A stretch of 64,000 nt of DNA from Frankineae bacterium MT45 (GCA_900100325.1 LT629697.1:4027423-4091422), one strand, 5' to 3'. Counted from the first letter of the stretch, positions 1 through 10,968 are shown. Made by a program: numbers and translations. Notes: a model not told the origin generated them from the letters alone.

Positions 1-48
1 CTTGTATGGGAGGCGAATGCTTCACAAATCAGAGTAGGAGAAACTCCC

Positions 49-588
49 ATGGCCTTTGACACCTTCGTCCTCTTCGCCGCGACCTACGACACCGAAGAGG
101 CGGCCATCGCTGACTACGACGCCGTCCACGAGGTCTACTCCAAGTCCGGAATCATCGACACCTACGACGCCGCCGTGGTCACCCGTCACGAAGACGGCAA
201 AGTGAAGATCGTCAAGAAGCACGAGCAGCCGACGCGCCAGGGTGGTTGGGGCGGCCTCGGTATCGGCCTGGTCGGCGGCGCCCTGGTGGCGGTCTTCCCG
301 GCCGTCGCGCTGGGGGCCGGCCTGCTCGTCGGGGGTGCCGCCGGAGCCGGCCTGGGCGCGATCGCCGGGCACGTGGTGGCCGGCATGAGCCGGTCTGACC
401 TGAAGGAACTCGGCGAGCTGCTGGACGAGGGTCAGAGCGGGCTGGTCGTGGCCGCGGCCACCGACATCGAGGCCCACGTCGACGCCGCCATCAAGCACGC
501 CAGCAAGATCACCAAGAAGCAGCTGCGGGCTGATGAGAAGGCGCTGGAGAAGGAGATCGACGCGGCAACAGAGGCCGCAACGGCCTGA
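49..588 (+). CDS. DUF1269-family glycine-zipper membrane protein
   Basis: A 179-residue protein with the DUF1269 layout. Residues 1-65 form an alpha/beta region, followed by a Gly/Ala-rich hydrophobic hairpin (about 78-125) and a charged helical C-terminus (about 130-179) rich in Lys, Glu and Ala. An AGGAGA Shine-Dalgarno sequence lies 6-7 bases before the ATG. The function of the family is not established; members are small membrane-associated proteins sometimes linked to stress. The gene ends 9 bases from the stop of the convergent adenosine deaminase gene, so any upstream operon partner lies outside the window. Family assignment is from the overall pattern and is fairly secure; function is unknown. 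Confidence 0.8.
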   Translation: MAFDTFVLFAATYDTEEAAIADYDAVHEVYSKSGIIDTYDAAVVTRHEDGKVKIVKKHEQPTRQGGWGGLGIGLVGGALVAVFPAVALGAGLLVGGAAGAGLGAIAGHVVAGMSRSDLKELGELLDEGQSGLVVAAATDIEAHVDAAIKHASKITKKQLRADEKALEKEIDAATEAATA

Positions 589-597
589 GGCCACGGC

Positions 598-1758
598 TCA
601 GAGGAGCTCCTGCTTCAGCGCGGCGTAGCCGGGCTTGATGACGTCATTGATGATCGCCAGCCGCTCGTCGAAGGAGACGAAGGCCGACTTCATCGCGTTG
701 ACGGTGAACCACTGCAGGTCGTCGAGGCCGTAGCCGAAGGCCTCGACGAGCTGCCGCATCTCCCGCGACATCGAAGTGGCACTCATCAGCCGGTTGTCGG
801 TGTTCACGGTGACGCGGAAGTGCAGGCGGCGCAGCAGCCCGATCGGGTGCTCGGCGATCGAGGCCGCAGCGCCGGTCTGCACGTTCGAGGAGGGGCACAT
901 CTCCAGCGGAATGCGCTTGTCGCGGACGTACTGGGCCAGCAGCCCCAGCTGCGGGCCGGCCAACTCGGGGTCGTCGGCCGGCGTCTGAATGTCGTCGACG
1001 ATCCGGACGCCGTGGCCGAGGCGGTCGGTGCCACACCACTGGATCGCCTCCCAGATGGAGGGGAGCCCGAACGCCTCGCCGGCGTGGATGGTGAAGTGCG
1101 CATTCTCGCGCCGCAGGTATTCGAAGGCGTCCAGATGCCGGGTCGGCGGGTAGCCAGCCTCGGCGCCGGCAATATCGAAGCCGACCACCCCGCGGTCGCG
1201 GTAGAGGACGGCCAGTTCGGCGATCTCCCGCGAACGGGCGGCGTGGCGCATCGCCGTGACCAGGGCACCAACGCGAATCCGATGCCCGCGGGCCGCCGCG
1301 TTCGCCTCACCCTGCCGGAACCCCTCCAGCACCGCGTCGACCACCTCGGTCAGCGAGAGGCCGGCCTCGGTGTGCTGCTCGGGGGCCCAGCGGATCTCGG
1401 CGTAGACGACCCCGTCGTCGGCCAGGTCCTCCGCCGCCTCCCGGGCCACCCGGATCAGCCCGTGCCGGGTCTGCATGACGCCGACTGTGTGGGCGAAGGT
1501 CTCCAGGTAGCGCTCCAGAGAACCTGAGTCGGCGGCCTCCCGGAACCACTCGGCCAGCCGGTCGGCGTCATCCGTCGGCAGGTCGCCGTACCCGTCCTCC
1601 GCGGCCAGTTCGACGATCGTGCGCGGGCGCAGGCCTCCGTCGAGGTGATCGTGCAGCAGCACCTTGGGGGCCCGTCGAACGAAGTCGGCCAGCCTCTCCG
1701 GGTCTCCGGACGGGCCGGCGAGCTGAGCCAGGTCGGTACGGGCAGCCATCTCAGTCAT
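598..1758 (-). CDS. add: adenosine deaminase (first copy)
   Basis: Deaminates adenosine and deoxyadenosine to inosine forms in cytosolic purine salvage. The metal-dependent hydrolase signature is complete: an HDHLDGG motif near residue 37 (two zinc His), HAGE, GHG, a CPSSN motif, and NTDNR carrying the catalytic Asp. The second Asp of the common DD pair is Asn here, which I recall as usual in actinobacterial Add. At about 386 residues it is normal length. I chose the ATG at 1758 over the GTG at 1767 because a TAGCGT hexamer ends 7 bases before it and no Shine-Dalgarno is visible, suggesting a leaderless message. It is divergent from a tiny membrane protein gene and near deoA and cdd, fitting nucleoside salvage. 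Confidence 0.93.
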   Translation of the reverse strand: MTEMAARTDLAQLAGPSGDPERLADFVRRAPKVLLHDHLDGGLRPRTIVELAAEDGYGDLPTDDADRLAEWFREAADSGSLERYLETFAHTVGVMQTRHGLIRVAREAAEDLADDGVVYAEIRWAPEQHTEAGLSLTEVVDAVLEGFRQGEANAAARGHRIRVGALVTAMRHAARSREIAELAVLYRDRGVVGFDIAGAEAGYPPTRHLDAFEYLRRENAHFTIHAGEAFGLPSIWEAIQWCGTDRLGHGVRIVDDIQTPADDPELAGPQLGLLAQYVRDKRIPLEMCPSSNVQTGAAASIAEHPIGLLRRLHFRVTVNTDNRLMSATSMSREMRQLVEAFGYGLDDLQWFTVNAMKSAFVSFDERLAIINDVIKPGYAALKQELL

Positions 1759-1805
1759 GGTCGCCACGCTATCGCGAGACGGGGTTGGAAGTTCATACTG
1801 CAGGT

Positions 1806-2048
1806 GTGAAGAATCTTCGCGTCATGCTGGCCGCGCTCCCGAGACCGACCCGCTTCGCCGTCGTCGGCGCGCTCTGGTTCGGTGTCGTCGGAGGCGTCGT
1901 CGGGCTGATCGTCGGGCTCGTCGTCTACCCGCCGACGGCCGTCTTCGCCGTCTTTGAGATCGGCCTTCCGGCTGCAGTCATCGGTGCTCTACTCGGGTTG
2001 GCCATCGGCGCCCTGACCCCGTCCGGACGCCGGCTGGTTCAGCAGTAG
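1806..2048 (+). CDS. small two-TM hypothetical membrane protein
   Basis: About 80 residues, with two long hydrophobic stretches separated by a short loop and Gly/Val-rich packing, and a basic N-terminus and C-terminus. I do not recognise the family. The open frame extends to a TTG at 1785, but the GTG at 1806 is preferred because a CATACT hexamer lies 6 bases upstream, the same spacing seen at other probable leaderless starts here; the ATG at 1824 is an alternative. The gene is divergent from add and stops 3 bases before the convergent deoA stop. It could be a small accessory membrane protein; no function can be assigned. Confidence 0.55.
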   Translation: MKNLRVMLAALPRPTRFAVVGALWFGVVGGVVGLIVGLVVYPPTAVFAVFEIGLPAAVIGALLGLAIGALTPSGRRLVQQ

Positions 2049-2051
2049 TTG

Positions 2052-3353
2052 CTAACCGATTCGCTGGATGATCAGCGGGTTCGCTGAGACGCCGTCCGCC
2101 TCCGAGCCGATGTCGATGGCGCCGACCAGGGCCTCCTCGGCGCGGGCGAAGCGCGACTCGTCGTCGCTGTGCAGCTCCAACAGCGGCTGCCCTGCCTGCA
2201 GCACCGCGCCGGGCTTGGCCAGCAGCACCACTCCCGCCCCGGGCGAGACGGGATCCTCCTTGCGAGCCCGCCCGGCCCCGAGGCGCCAGGCCGCGACGCC
2301 GACGCCGTAGGCATCCAGCCGGGTCAGCGTGCCACTCGCGGGAGCGGTGACCACATGCTTGTGCCGGGCCACCGGCAGCGCTGCCTCCGGATCGCCACCC
2401 TGGGCCCGGATCATGGCTCGCCAGACGTCCATGGCCCGCCCGTCGGCCAGCGCATCGGCCGGGTCGATGCCGTCCAGGCCAACCCCGGCGAGCATCTCCC
2501 GGGCCAGCGCCAGGGTCAGCTCGACGACGTCGGCCGGGCCACCGCCGGCCAGCACCTCCACCGACTCGGCTACCTCCAGCCCGTTGCCGGCCGTGAGCCC
2601 GAGGGGCGTGGACATGTCGGTCAGCAGGGCCACCGTCTTGGTCCCGTGGGCGGTGCCGAGGTCGACCATGGTGCGGGCCAGTTCGGCGGCGTCCTCGGCC
2701 GTCTTCATGAACGCGCCACTGCCGACCTTCACGTCCAGCACCAGCGACTGCGCCCCCTCGGCGATCTTCTTGCTCATGATCGAGCTGCTGATCAGCGGGA
2801 TCGCCTCCACCGTGGCGGTGACATCACGCAGGGCGTAGAGCTTCCGGTCGGCCGGGGCCAGCTCGTCGCCGGCCGCGCAGACCACGGCGCCGACGCGGTT
2901 GAGCTGGGCGACGAACTCGTCGTTGCTCAGCTGGGCCCGCCACCCCGGGATCGCCTCCAGCTTGTCCAGCGTCCCGCCGGTGTGCCCGAGACCCCGTCCG
3001 GAGAGCTGTGGAACGGCCGCACCGCAGGCGGCGACCAGCGGAGCCAGCGGCAGGGTGATCTTGTCCCCCACCCCGCCGGTGGAGTGCTTGTCGGTGGTGG
3101 GGCGGTCGACGGCCGAGAGGTCCAGCCGCTGACCGGAGTTGATCATCGCCGCCGTCCAGCGGGCCAGCTCGTCGCGCTCCATGCCGTTGAGCAGGATCGC
3201 CATCGCCAGCGCCGACATCTGCTCGTCGGCCACCACGCCGCGGGTGTAGGCGTCGATCACCCAGTCGATCTCCGGGTCCGGGATGCGTCCCCGGTCGCGC
3301 TTGGTCCGGATGACGCTGACGGCGTCGAAGGGCTCGATGCGGCTCTGGGTCAC
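2052..3353 (-). CDS. deoA: thymidine phosphorylase
   Basis: Phosphorolyses thymidine and deoxyuridine to the free base and deoxyribose-1-phosphate. The 433-residue protein carries the family glycosyltransferase signature around residues 115-130 (SGRGLGHTGGTLDKLE), a phosphate-binding KHSTGGVGDK near residue 88, and a C-terminal PYNP-like domain. The start is a GTG 4 bases after the cdd stop, so cdd and deoA are almost certainly co-transcribed and coupled. Together with cytidine deaminase it forms the pyrimidine nucleoside catabolism unit. Length and motifs are normal; pyrimidine-nucleoside phosphorylase (Pdp) is the only close alternative. Confidence 0.95.
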   Translation of the reverse strand: MTQSRIEPFDAVSVIRTKRDRGRIPDPEIDWVIDAYTRGVVADEQMSALAMAILLNGMERDELARWTAAMINSGQRLDLSAVDRPTTDKHSTGGVGDKITLPLAPLVAACGAAVPQLSGRGLGHTGGTLDKLEAIPGWRAQLSNDEFVAQLNRVGAVVCAAGDELAPADRKLYALRDVTATVEAIPLISSSIMSKKIAEGAQSLVLDVKVGSGAFMKTAEDAAELARTMVDLGTAHGTKTVALLTDMSTPLGLTAGNGLEVAESVEVLAGGGPADVVELTLALAREMLAGVGLDGIDPADALADGRAMDVWRAMIRAQGGDPEAALPVARHKHVVTAPASGTLTRLDAYGVGVAAWRLGAGRARKEDPVSPGAGVVLLAKPGAVLQAGQPLLELHSDDESRFARAEEALVGAIDIGSEADGVSANPLIIQRIG

Positions 3354-3357
3354 CAGC

Positions 3358-3750
3358 TCACCCTAGATCGGCCGGACCGAAGGCCAGGGGCAGCAGATCG
3401 GTCATCGGACGGGCGCCCAGCACCGTGTCAACGAGCATGTCCGGGCCGCCGTGCTCCCAGAGCAACTGCCGGCAGCGGCCGCACGGCATCAGCACCTCAC
3501 CGTGCAGGTCCACGCAGGCGAAGGCGATAAGGCTGCCGCCCCCGGTAGCGTGAAGTGCGGAGATGAGCCCGCACTCGGCGCAGAGACCCACGCCGTAGGA
3601 GGCGTTCTCGACGTTGCAGCCGACCACGATCCGTCCGTCGTCGACCAGCGCCGCGGCACCCACCGGGAACTGGGAGTAGGGGGCATAGGCGTTGCCCATC
3701 GCCTCCAGCGCAGCGCGACGCAACTGGGGCCAGTCGATGTTGTCAGACAT
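3358..3750 (-). CDS. cdd: cytidine deaminase
   Basis: Converts cytidine and deoxycytidine to uridine forms. The 130-residue length is that of the homotetrameric class. Zinc site elements are clear: CAECG near residue 57, with the catalytic Glu between the ligand Cys and the rest of the motif, and PCGRC near residue 90. The substrate-binding NVENASYG is also present. The ATG at 3750 has a GGAG sequence 7-10 bases upstream. First gene of a two-gene minus-strand unit with deoA. Its upstream region is shared with the divergent BMP-type nucleoside importer, so uptake and catabolism may be regulated together. Confidence 0.95.
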   Translation of the reverse strand: MSDNIDWPQLRRAALEAMGNAYAPYSQFPVGAAALVDDGRIVVGCNVENASYGVGLCAECGLISALHATGGGSLIAFACVDLHGEVLMPCGRCRQLLWEHGGPDMLVDTVLGARPMTDLLPLAFGPADLG

Positions 3751-4166
3751 CAGAATCTCCTCTGTTCGTCGGACTGTCAGTGCTGCCAGTGCAGAGAGCC
3801 AGAATTCTTAGCGAAGAAACGAGCACACGGCGGCGCTGCATGGAGTCCGCTGCAGTCTCCCATCCGTCTCTGCCCCGCGGGCCACGGCTCACCGTTGTTG
3901 GGCGAGGCAAACTGAGACGTTCTCGTACAGACCGGCCAGAACGCGGGCTCGCCGAGCCCGATGACAACGAAATCCGCAGGTTAGAACGATACGCATCTGA
4001 TATCTGAAGTTCCCCTACCGGCGTCCGGCGTCGTACATACTGCTCCTATGTCCGTGTGCACGCGGTTAGATTCGGATGTCATGGGTGAGGCCGGATAGCC
4101 AGCGCTCGACCGACGTGAGCGTCATCCGACTCCGACTGCGGACACCAATCGAAGGGAATGATTACA
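3751..4166 (+). promoter_or_regulatory. 416-bp divergent intergenic region, cdd / nucleoside-importer
   Basis: The longest gene-free stretch in the window. Visible elements are a 7-bp inverted repeat with a 3-base loop (CGGGCTC/GAGCCCG, 3944-3960), a CATA...TATG half-site pair near 4040, and the GAAGGG ribosome site at 4151-4156. Several short open frames cross it but have no ribosome site or recognisable product. I see no purine, TPP or other known riboswitch core. It probably carries both divergent promoters and an operator. Confidence 0.5.
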
Positions 4167-5261
4167 TTGCGCCAATCGCGCGTAGCAGCACTGATGATCG
4201 GGGGCCTTGCTGTCAGCCTGGCCCTGACTGCCTGTGGAAGCAAGGCAAAGAGCTCGACCTCGACGACCACTTCGGGCGCCAGTGCGGCCGGTAAGGCTCT
4301 CAACGCCTGCATGGTGCTCGACACCGGCGGCGTCGACGACAAGTCGTTCAACCAGTCTTCCTGGGCCGGAATGACCGCCGCGAACAAGGCAAACCCGAAC
4401 ATCAAGATCTCCTACGTCCCTTCGAACACCAGCAACGACTACACCCCGAACCTCACCGCCGAGGCGGCCAAGGGCTGTGACACGACGATCGCGGTCGGCG
4501 GCCTCATGTCCGACAACGTGAAGGCGGTGGCGGCGGCCAATCCGAGCCTCCACTTCGCCGAGGTGGACAGCGCCTCGAGCGGCCCGAATGTCTACGGCAT
4601 CCAGTTCAACACCGCTCAAGGCGGTTTCCTCGGTGGGTACCTCGCCGCCGGCATGACGAAGACCGGCACCGTCGCCACCTGGGGCGGCCTGAACATCCCG
4701 CCGGTGACGATCTACATGGACGGATTCTGGGAGGGCGTGCAGTACTACAACTCGCAGAACAGCAAGAGCGTCAAGGTGCTTGGTTGGAACGAGACGAACC
4801 AGAAGGGCGGCACCTTCGCCGGTAGTTTCACCGATCAGAACAAGGGCGAGCAGATCACCCAGACCTTCGAGCAGGAGGGCGCCGACATCGTGTTCCCGGT
4901 CGCCGGCGGCTCCGGTCTCGGCGCGGGTGCTGCGGCCCAGGCCTCCGGGGGCAAGCTCTCGGTTATCTGGGTTGACACCGATGGCTGTGTGTCAGCAGCC
5001 CAGTACTGCCAGTACTTCCTGACCAGTGTTACCAAGGGCCTGAGCGGCTCGGTGGAGACGTACGTGCGGGCGGCCGCCAGTGGCACCTTCCCGTCGGGCT
5101 CCTTCATCGGAACACTGTCGAACGCCGGCACCGGTCTGGCTCCCTTCCACGACTTCGACTCGAAGGTTCCGACCGACCTCAAGACGCAGCTGGATAAGGT
5201 AAAGGCCGGTATCGTCGCAGGAACGATCAAGATCACCTCGCCGAGCCAGCCGACCTCCTGA
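4167..5261 (+). CDS. BMP-family nucleoside-binding lipoprotein (ABC importer)
   Basis: Extracytoplasmic solute-binding protein of the BMP/Med/TmpC family, which binds purine nucleosides and related compounds. It begins with a signal peptide ending in a lipobox (LTAC, Cys near residue 24), followed by a Ser/Thr linker. The start of the mature domain has the family motif DTGGVDDKSFNQSSW. I prefer the TTG at 4167 to the ATG at 4158, because GAAGGG at 4151-4156 would sit on top of the ATG but is 10 bases from the TTG. It is followed by a strong hairpin, then by an ATPase and two permeases, giving a complete YufNOPQ/NupNOPQ-like importer. A nucleoside substrate is inferred from family and neighbours. 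Confidence 0.9.
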   Translation: MRQSRVAALMIGGLAVSLALTACGSKAKSSTSTTTSGASAAGKALNACMVLDTGGVDDKSFNQSSWAGMTAANKANPNIKISYVPSNTSNDYTPNLTAEAAKGCDTTIAVGGLMSDNVKAVAAANPSLHFAEVDSASSGPNVYGIQFNTAQGGFLGGYLAAGMTKTGTVATWGGLNIPPVTIYMDGFWEGVQYYNSQNSKSVKVLGWNETNQKGGTFAGSFTDQNKGEQITQTFEQEGADIVFPVAGGSGLGAGAAAQASGGKLSVIWVDTDGCVSAAQYCQYFLTSVTKGLSGSVETYVRAAASGTFPSGSFIGTLSNAGTGLAPFHDFDSKVPTDLKTQLDKVKAGIVAGTIKITSPSQPTS

Positions 5262-5288
5262 TCACCGCACAGCAGTAGGCATTTGCAG

Positions 5289-5341
5289 ACGGACGTCGGC
5301 GGGCAGGTTCGCTTCACCGCGACCTGCCCACCGGCGTCCGT
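5289..5341 (+). terminator. long hairpin between binding protein and ATPase genes
   Basis: Arms 5289-5312 and 5319-5341 pair over about 23 positions around a 6-base loop (TTCACC), with one bulge, one G-U and one mismatch. No T-run follows. It lies 28 bases after the lipoprotein stop and 25 bases before the ATPase start. It probably acts as a partial terminator or 3' stabiliser that raises binding-protein expression relative to the transporter. Confidence 0.8.
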
Positions 5342-5366
5342 ACACCGCTGATCAGGGGGTTCGAAG

Positions 5367-6868
<1,502 letters not shown>

Positions 6869-6872
<4 letters not shown>

Positions 6873-8128
6873 CAACCGATGTCGATGAAGCTACGGCCGA
6901 GAACTCGCCGCAGAAGCAAGGGGATTCGCGAGTTCGACGGTTGGCGAGCTCCTACCGCAATGGCAGCCCGTGGGTGGTCACCCTGCTGGCCTTCCTCTGC
7001 GCGCTGGTGATCGGGGCCATCCTGATCGTTGCGGCCGACAAGCCGACCCGCACCTCGCTCGGATACTTCTTCCAGGCCCCCGGTGACACCTTCTCCAATG
7101 GCTGGCATGCCATCTCGGGCGGCTACGTCGCCCTCTTCGAAGGGTCGATCTTCAACCCGAATTCGCTCTATTCCAATGGTGGAACGGCCATCTTCGGACC
7201 TATCACCACGACGCTGTTCAATGCTGCACCGTTGATCATCGGTGGCCTCTCGGTCGGCCTGGCCTTCCGGGCCGGTCTCTTCAACATCGGGGGGCAGGGG
7301 CAGCTCATCATTGGGGCGATCTGCGCCGGCTACGTCGGCTTCGCGTGGCACTTGCCGACCGGCCTGCACCTGATCGTCGCACTGGTCGCCGGGACGATCG
7401 GCGGCGCACTCTGGGGCGGGCTCGCCGGTTGGCTGAAGGCTCGCACCGGCGCCCACGAGGTGATCTCGACGATCATGCTGAACTACATTGCCCTTTACCT
7501 CCTGTACTACCTGCTGAGCGTCTCCGGATTCCAGTCCAACGCGTCGAACCAGGCCATCTCCCGGCCGGTGCACGCCAGCGCCCGGCTGCCGCAGCTCTTC
7601 GGCTCGAAGCTGCCGGTGAACCTCGGAATCGTGATCGCCCTGGTCGCGGCGGTGGGCTGCTGGTGGCTCCTGACCCGCTCCACCCTCGGCTTCCGGCTGC
7701 GGGCGGTCGGGGCCAACCAGTTCGCGGCCCGAACCGCCGGCATGAGCGTCACCGGCAGCTACATCACCGTGATGCTGATGGCCGGTGGCCTGATGGGGCT
7801 GGTCGGCTGCCTGCAGATCCTCGGCGGCTCCAACCACGCCATCACCGGTGACGTCGACGCCAACCTCGGCTTCGACGCGATCACGGTGGCCCTGCTCGGG
7901 CAGGCCACACCGGGCGGCATCGTGCTGGCCGGGTTGCTCTTCGGCGCTTTCCGGGCCGGCGAGGTGAAGATGCTCGTCGACACCGGTATCCCGAACGATG
8001 TCGTGCAGGTGATCCAGTACGTCATCGTGCTGTTCATCGCCGCTCCCGGCCTGATCTACTCCCTGTTCCGACTGCGCGATGCGCGCGGCGGCGGGGTATC
8101 CCAGCTTGCGAAGGGGTGGAACGGATGA
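6869..8128 (+). CDS. nucleoside ABC importer permease (NupP-like)
   Basis: A 419-residue integral membrane protein of the BPD_transp_2 family. It has a charged cytoplasmic N-terminus (about 35 residues), a first helix near 38-60, then a periplasmic region and a bundle of about eight helices. The conserved loop [12 protein letters not shown] (near residue 133) and the [13 protein letters not shown] motif (near 194) are hallmarks of nucleoside-type permeases and contact the ATPase. It starts with GTG overlapping the ATPase stop, and its own stop overlaps the ATG of the second permease. Confidence 0.92.
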
Positions 8129-9465
8129 CGATGACGTCGCAGAACCCTGGCGGCACCGACGGTCCGGGCCAGTCCGAGGGCGAGCTGATCGTTCACCACA
8201 CCGTGGTCGAACCGCCGGTGTCACTGCGTCGCCGGCTGATCTCCGGCGGCTCGCTTGTCGTGCTCGGCGTGATCTGCGCGCTGGGCTGGGGCGTGGGGGC
8301 CGACAGCGGCCGGGCCGTCTTCTCCCTCTCGCCGGTGGGGGCCGAGTTCCAGATTCCCAATATTCAGGTGCCGGGCGAGATCGTCGCGTTTTTACTGGGA
8401 ATCGTGATCGTCGGGCTCGGAGTCTGGCAGATGGCCCGCGGCTTCACGCGACGCCAGATGAAGTACGTGCTGGCCATCTCTCTCGTCCTCTTCGTCACCG
8501 CTTTCCTGTGCTGGGCGGCGACCGGGACCGGAGGGCGTCCGCTGAGCCTGGTCGGCTTGCTGAAGTCGACGATCACCGAGGCGGTGCCGTTGATCCTCGG
8601 CGCGCTGGCCGGAATTCTCTGCGAACGCTCCGGGGTCATCAACGTCGCAATCGAAGGGCAGTTGCTGGCCGGGGCCTTCGCCGGGGCGCTCGGGGCCAGC
8701 GTCGCCGGCAGCCTGGGCGTTGGGTTGGTCGCCGCCATGCTCGCCGGGGCCCTCATCTCCTGGCTACTGGCCGTCTTCGCGATCCGCTACCGGGTAAATC
8801 AGGTCGTGCTCGGCGTCGTCCTCATCGCATTGGCCACCGGTCTTACCGGATTCGGCTACGACGCGTTCATGCAGACCGATCCGGAGCACTACAACACTCC
8901 GAACGTTTTCCAGCCGCTGAAGATCCCTTTGCTGGGCGACATCCCGATCATCGGCCCGGCGCTCTTCGACGTGAACTTGCTCGTCTACATCACGTACGCG
9001 CTCATCATCGCCGTCGACGTAGCCCTCTTCCGCACCCGGTGGGGCTTGCGCACCCGGGCCGTCGGCGAACACCCCAAGGCAGCCGACACGGTAGGCATCA
9101 AGGTGCTGCGCACCCGCTATCGCAACGTCGTCGCGGCCGGCATGGTCTCCGGTCTGGGTGGGGCCTTCCTGACTCTGGGCGGGGTCGGGGCGTTCAGCAA
9201 AGGGATGTCGTCGGGCAAGGGCTTCATCGCCCTGGCCGCGGTGATCTTCGGCCGCTGGAGCCCACGTGGAGCGGTCGGCGCGGCACTCCTCTTCGGCTTC
9301 GCCGATGCCCTTCAGTCATTGCTGTCGGCGGTCGGCACCCCGGTCACCATCCCGTCCGACCTGCTGCTCATGCTGCCGTATCTGGCGACGCTCTTCGCCG
9401 TCGCCGGGCTCGTCGGCAAGGTGCAGGCACCGGCCGCTGACGGAGAGCCGTACGTCAGCGGCTGA
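8125..9465 (+). CDS. nucleoside ABC importer permease (NupQ-like)
   Basis: Second permease of the importer, 446 residues, BPD_transp_2 family. It has a polar N-terminal tail (about 45 residues), an additional N-terminal helix and a core bundle with the family motif ERSGVINVAIEGQLL near residue 170 and a YRVNQVVLG segment near 220. I chose the ATG at 8125 (ATGA overlap with the upstream stop, preceded by AAGGGG) rather than the GTG at 8116. Last gene of the operon; an 80-base gap without a strong terminator follows. Confidence 0.92.
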   Translation: MTMTSQNPGGTDGPGQSEGELIVHHTVVEPPVSLRRRLISGGSLVVLGVICALGWGVGADSGRAVFSLSPVGAEFQIPNIQVPGEIVAFLLGIVIVGLGVWQMARGFTRRQMKYVLAISLVLFVTAFLCWAATGTGGRPLSLVGLLKSTITEAVPLILGALAGILCERSGVINVAIEGQLLAGAFAGALGASVAGSLGVGLVAAMLAGALISWLLAVFAIRYRVNQVVLGVVLIALATGLTGFGYDAFMQTDPEHYNTPNVFQPLKIPLLGDIPIIGPALFDVNLLVYITYALIIAVDVALFRTRWGLRTRAVGEHPKAADTVGIKVLRTRYRNVVAAGMVSGLGGAFLTLGGVGAFSKGMSSGKGFIALAAVIFGRWSPRGAVGAALLFGFADALQSLLSAVGTPVTIPSDLLLMLPYLATLFAVAGLVGKVQAPAADGEPYVSG

Positions 9466-9545
9466 GCAGGCTCGCTCCGTCGGCGAAGTAGCTGTGGGCG
9501 GATCACGAAACAGCAGCGTCAAAATTGCTGGCTAGCATCGGCCGC

Positions 9546-10433
9546 ATGTTGATCCGTCCAGCCACCGAAACGGCCGTATTCACTGCCTCCGAGGGCACTT
9601 TCAGCGAGGCTGCCCTGGACGCCCTTGAGCTCTGCTACCGCGAGAACGGGTTCGTGATTCTGCGCGATATCTACCCCTCCGATTTGCTTGATCAGATGCA
9701 GGCCGAGTGCTCGGCGGCTCAGCAGCGGGTCGTCGACGGTGACTTACCGCAGCGCTATGGCTCCACAGTGTTTCTGGACGAGGCGTTCCTGGGCGATCCG
9801 GAGAAGGCCGAGCGCTTCGCCAACTACGTCGAGTTCATCAACGAACTCTCCCCGGCGGTGCGTGCGGCGATCACCAACCCGAGCCTGGTCGCCGCGCTGC
9901 AGCGGGTGCTGGGCGTACAGGCCTGGCTTCGGGACGATCAGCAGTTCGGCGTTGTTTATCAGGATGCCCGGCCGGGTCGGGAGTCGGGTTACAGCCGGAT
10001 CGGGTGGCATTCGGACTGGCAGGCCGGCCCGAGTCAGACGCACTGGCCCTCGGCCGCCTTCACTATCCATCTCGACCCGACGAGCCCAGCCAACGGGTTC
10101 CTGCGGGTGGTGCCGGGCAGCCACAACTGGGCCACTCCAGCCCCCTATCGCAATATCAACAACGTCGCCGTTCCGGAGACGGCGCAGCCGGCCGGCGGTT
10201 ACACCGCGACGCCACCGCCCTTCGAGATGCCGCTGGCCTTCGAGGCGATCCCGGGCGAGGTACCGGTCATCGCCAACCTGGGTGATGTGATCCTGCACGA
10301 CTGCTACCTCTGGCACTCGGCGGCCCGGGCCACCGATGACGACACCACCCGCCGGCACGTCCGTGGCGCCTACTACGCCGGTGATCGGGAGTCGTCGCTA
10401 CCCGACGAGTTCCTCAAGAACGCGGCGCGTTGA
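9546..10433 (+). CDS. phytanoyl-CoA dioxygenase-family Fe(II)/2-oxoglutarate oxygenase
   Basis: About 295 residues with the PhyH jelly-roll pattern. The proximal iron-binding HxD is in GWHSDWQ (near residue 159). The distal His is in LWHSAA (near 256), followed by basic residues (TRRHVRG) suitable for binding 2-oxoglutarate. Members hydroxylate diverse small molecules, and the substrate cannot be deduced. I chose the ATG at 9546: a TAGCAT hexamer ends 7 bases before it and no Shine-Dalgarno is visible. It follows the nucleoside importer on the same strand with its own likely promoter. A role in processing an imported nucleoside or nucleobase is possible but only inferred from position. Confidence 0.85.
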   Translation: MLIRPATETAVFTASEGTFSEAALDALELCYRENGFVILRDIYPSDLLDQMQAECSAAQQRVVDGDLPQRYGSTVFLDEAFLGDPEKAERFANYVEFINELSPAVRAAITNPSLVAALQRVLGVQAWLRDDQQFGVVYQDARPGRESGYSRIGWHSDWQAGPSQTHWPSAAFTIHLDPTSPANGFLRVVPGSHNWATPAPYRNINNVAVPETAQPAGGYTATPPPFEMPLAFEAIPGEVPVIANLGDVILHDCYLWHSAARATDDDTTRRHVRGAYYAGDRESSLPDEFLKNAAR

Positions 10434-10486
10434 GGCTGTCTCTCCTCGACCGTCCCTCGACTCAAGGGCGTGATCGGGCCCTCTGA

Positions 10487-10521
10487 TTGCTAAGGCGAAC
10501 TTATAAGTCTAGCCTGATGGT
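10487..10521 (+). promoter_or_regulatory. leaderless promoter with palindromic operator (MarR gene)
   Basis: A TTGCTA -35 (10487-10492), 17-base spacer and TAGCCT -10 (10510-10515) place the transcription start at or next to the ATG at 10522, and no Shine-Dalgarno is present. A perfect 10-bp palindrome, ACTTATAAGT (10499-10508), fills the spacer. That is a good position for autorepression by the MarR product. Confidence 0.65.
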
Positions 10522-10968
10522 ATGCCCAGTGAACCGAATGAGCCGGACGTCTCCCGCGTCGCCCGAGCCCTGCTGGTCAGCGTCAGCCTGCTGCGACGGC
10601 GTCTGCGTCAGGCGCCGATCGAAGGCGAACTGACCCTGCCGGAGACCGCCGCCCTCTCCCGGCTGGAGCGCAGTGGGCCGAACACCTCGGCCTCTCTGGC
10701 CCGCGACGAGCAGATCAGCCCGCAGTCGATGGGGGCGACGCTGGCCGGCCTCCAGACGCGCGGTCTGGTCCAGCGCGCCGCTGACCCCGATGACGGACGC
10801 CGCGTCGTGCTGGCGCTCACCGACACCGGGCTTGAGGTGCTCCGCACCCGACGCAGTGCCCGGGTCGAGCAGCTGGCCGAGGCACTGGCCGACGGATTCA
10901 CTCCGGCCGAACTGAGGCAACTGCTCGCCGTCGCGCCCTTACTCGAGCGCCTCGCGCAGAACCTGTGA
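10522..10968 (+). CDS. MarR-family transcriptional regulator
   Basis: A 148-residue winged-helix regulator. A long N-terminal helix is followed by LTLPETAALSRLERSGPNTSASLARDE (described by positions 35-61), containing the helix-turn-helix, then the wing with the DPDDGRR motif (near residue 90) typical of MarR proteins, and C-terminal dimerisation helices. It usually represses its own operon and is released by a phenolic or other ligand. The stop overlaps the GTG of the MFS exporter gene by 4 bases, so it most likely controls that exporter and the isochorismatase-like enzyme downstream. Its promoter contains a matching palindrome. Confidence 0.93.
   Translation: MPSEPNEPDVSRVARALLVSVSLLRRRLRQAPIEGELTLPETAALSRLERSGPNTSASLARDEQISPQSMGATLAGLQTRGLVQRAADPDDGRRVVLALTDTGLEVLRTRRSARVEQLAEALADGFTPAELRQLLAVAPLLERLAQNL

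Noticed and set aside
2169-3530. A 453-codon plus-strand frame over deoA and cdd
   Set aside because: Antisense shadow of two well-supported genes; His/Arg/Gly-rich with no family resemblance.
3780-4007. Short ORFs in the cdd/BMP intergenic region
   Set aside because: No ribosome site, no hydrophobic or domain pattern, unusual codon use for this genome.
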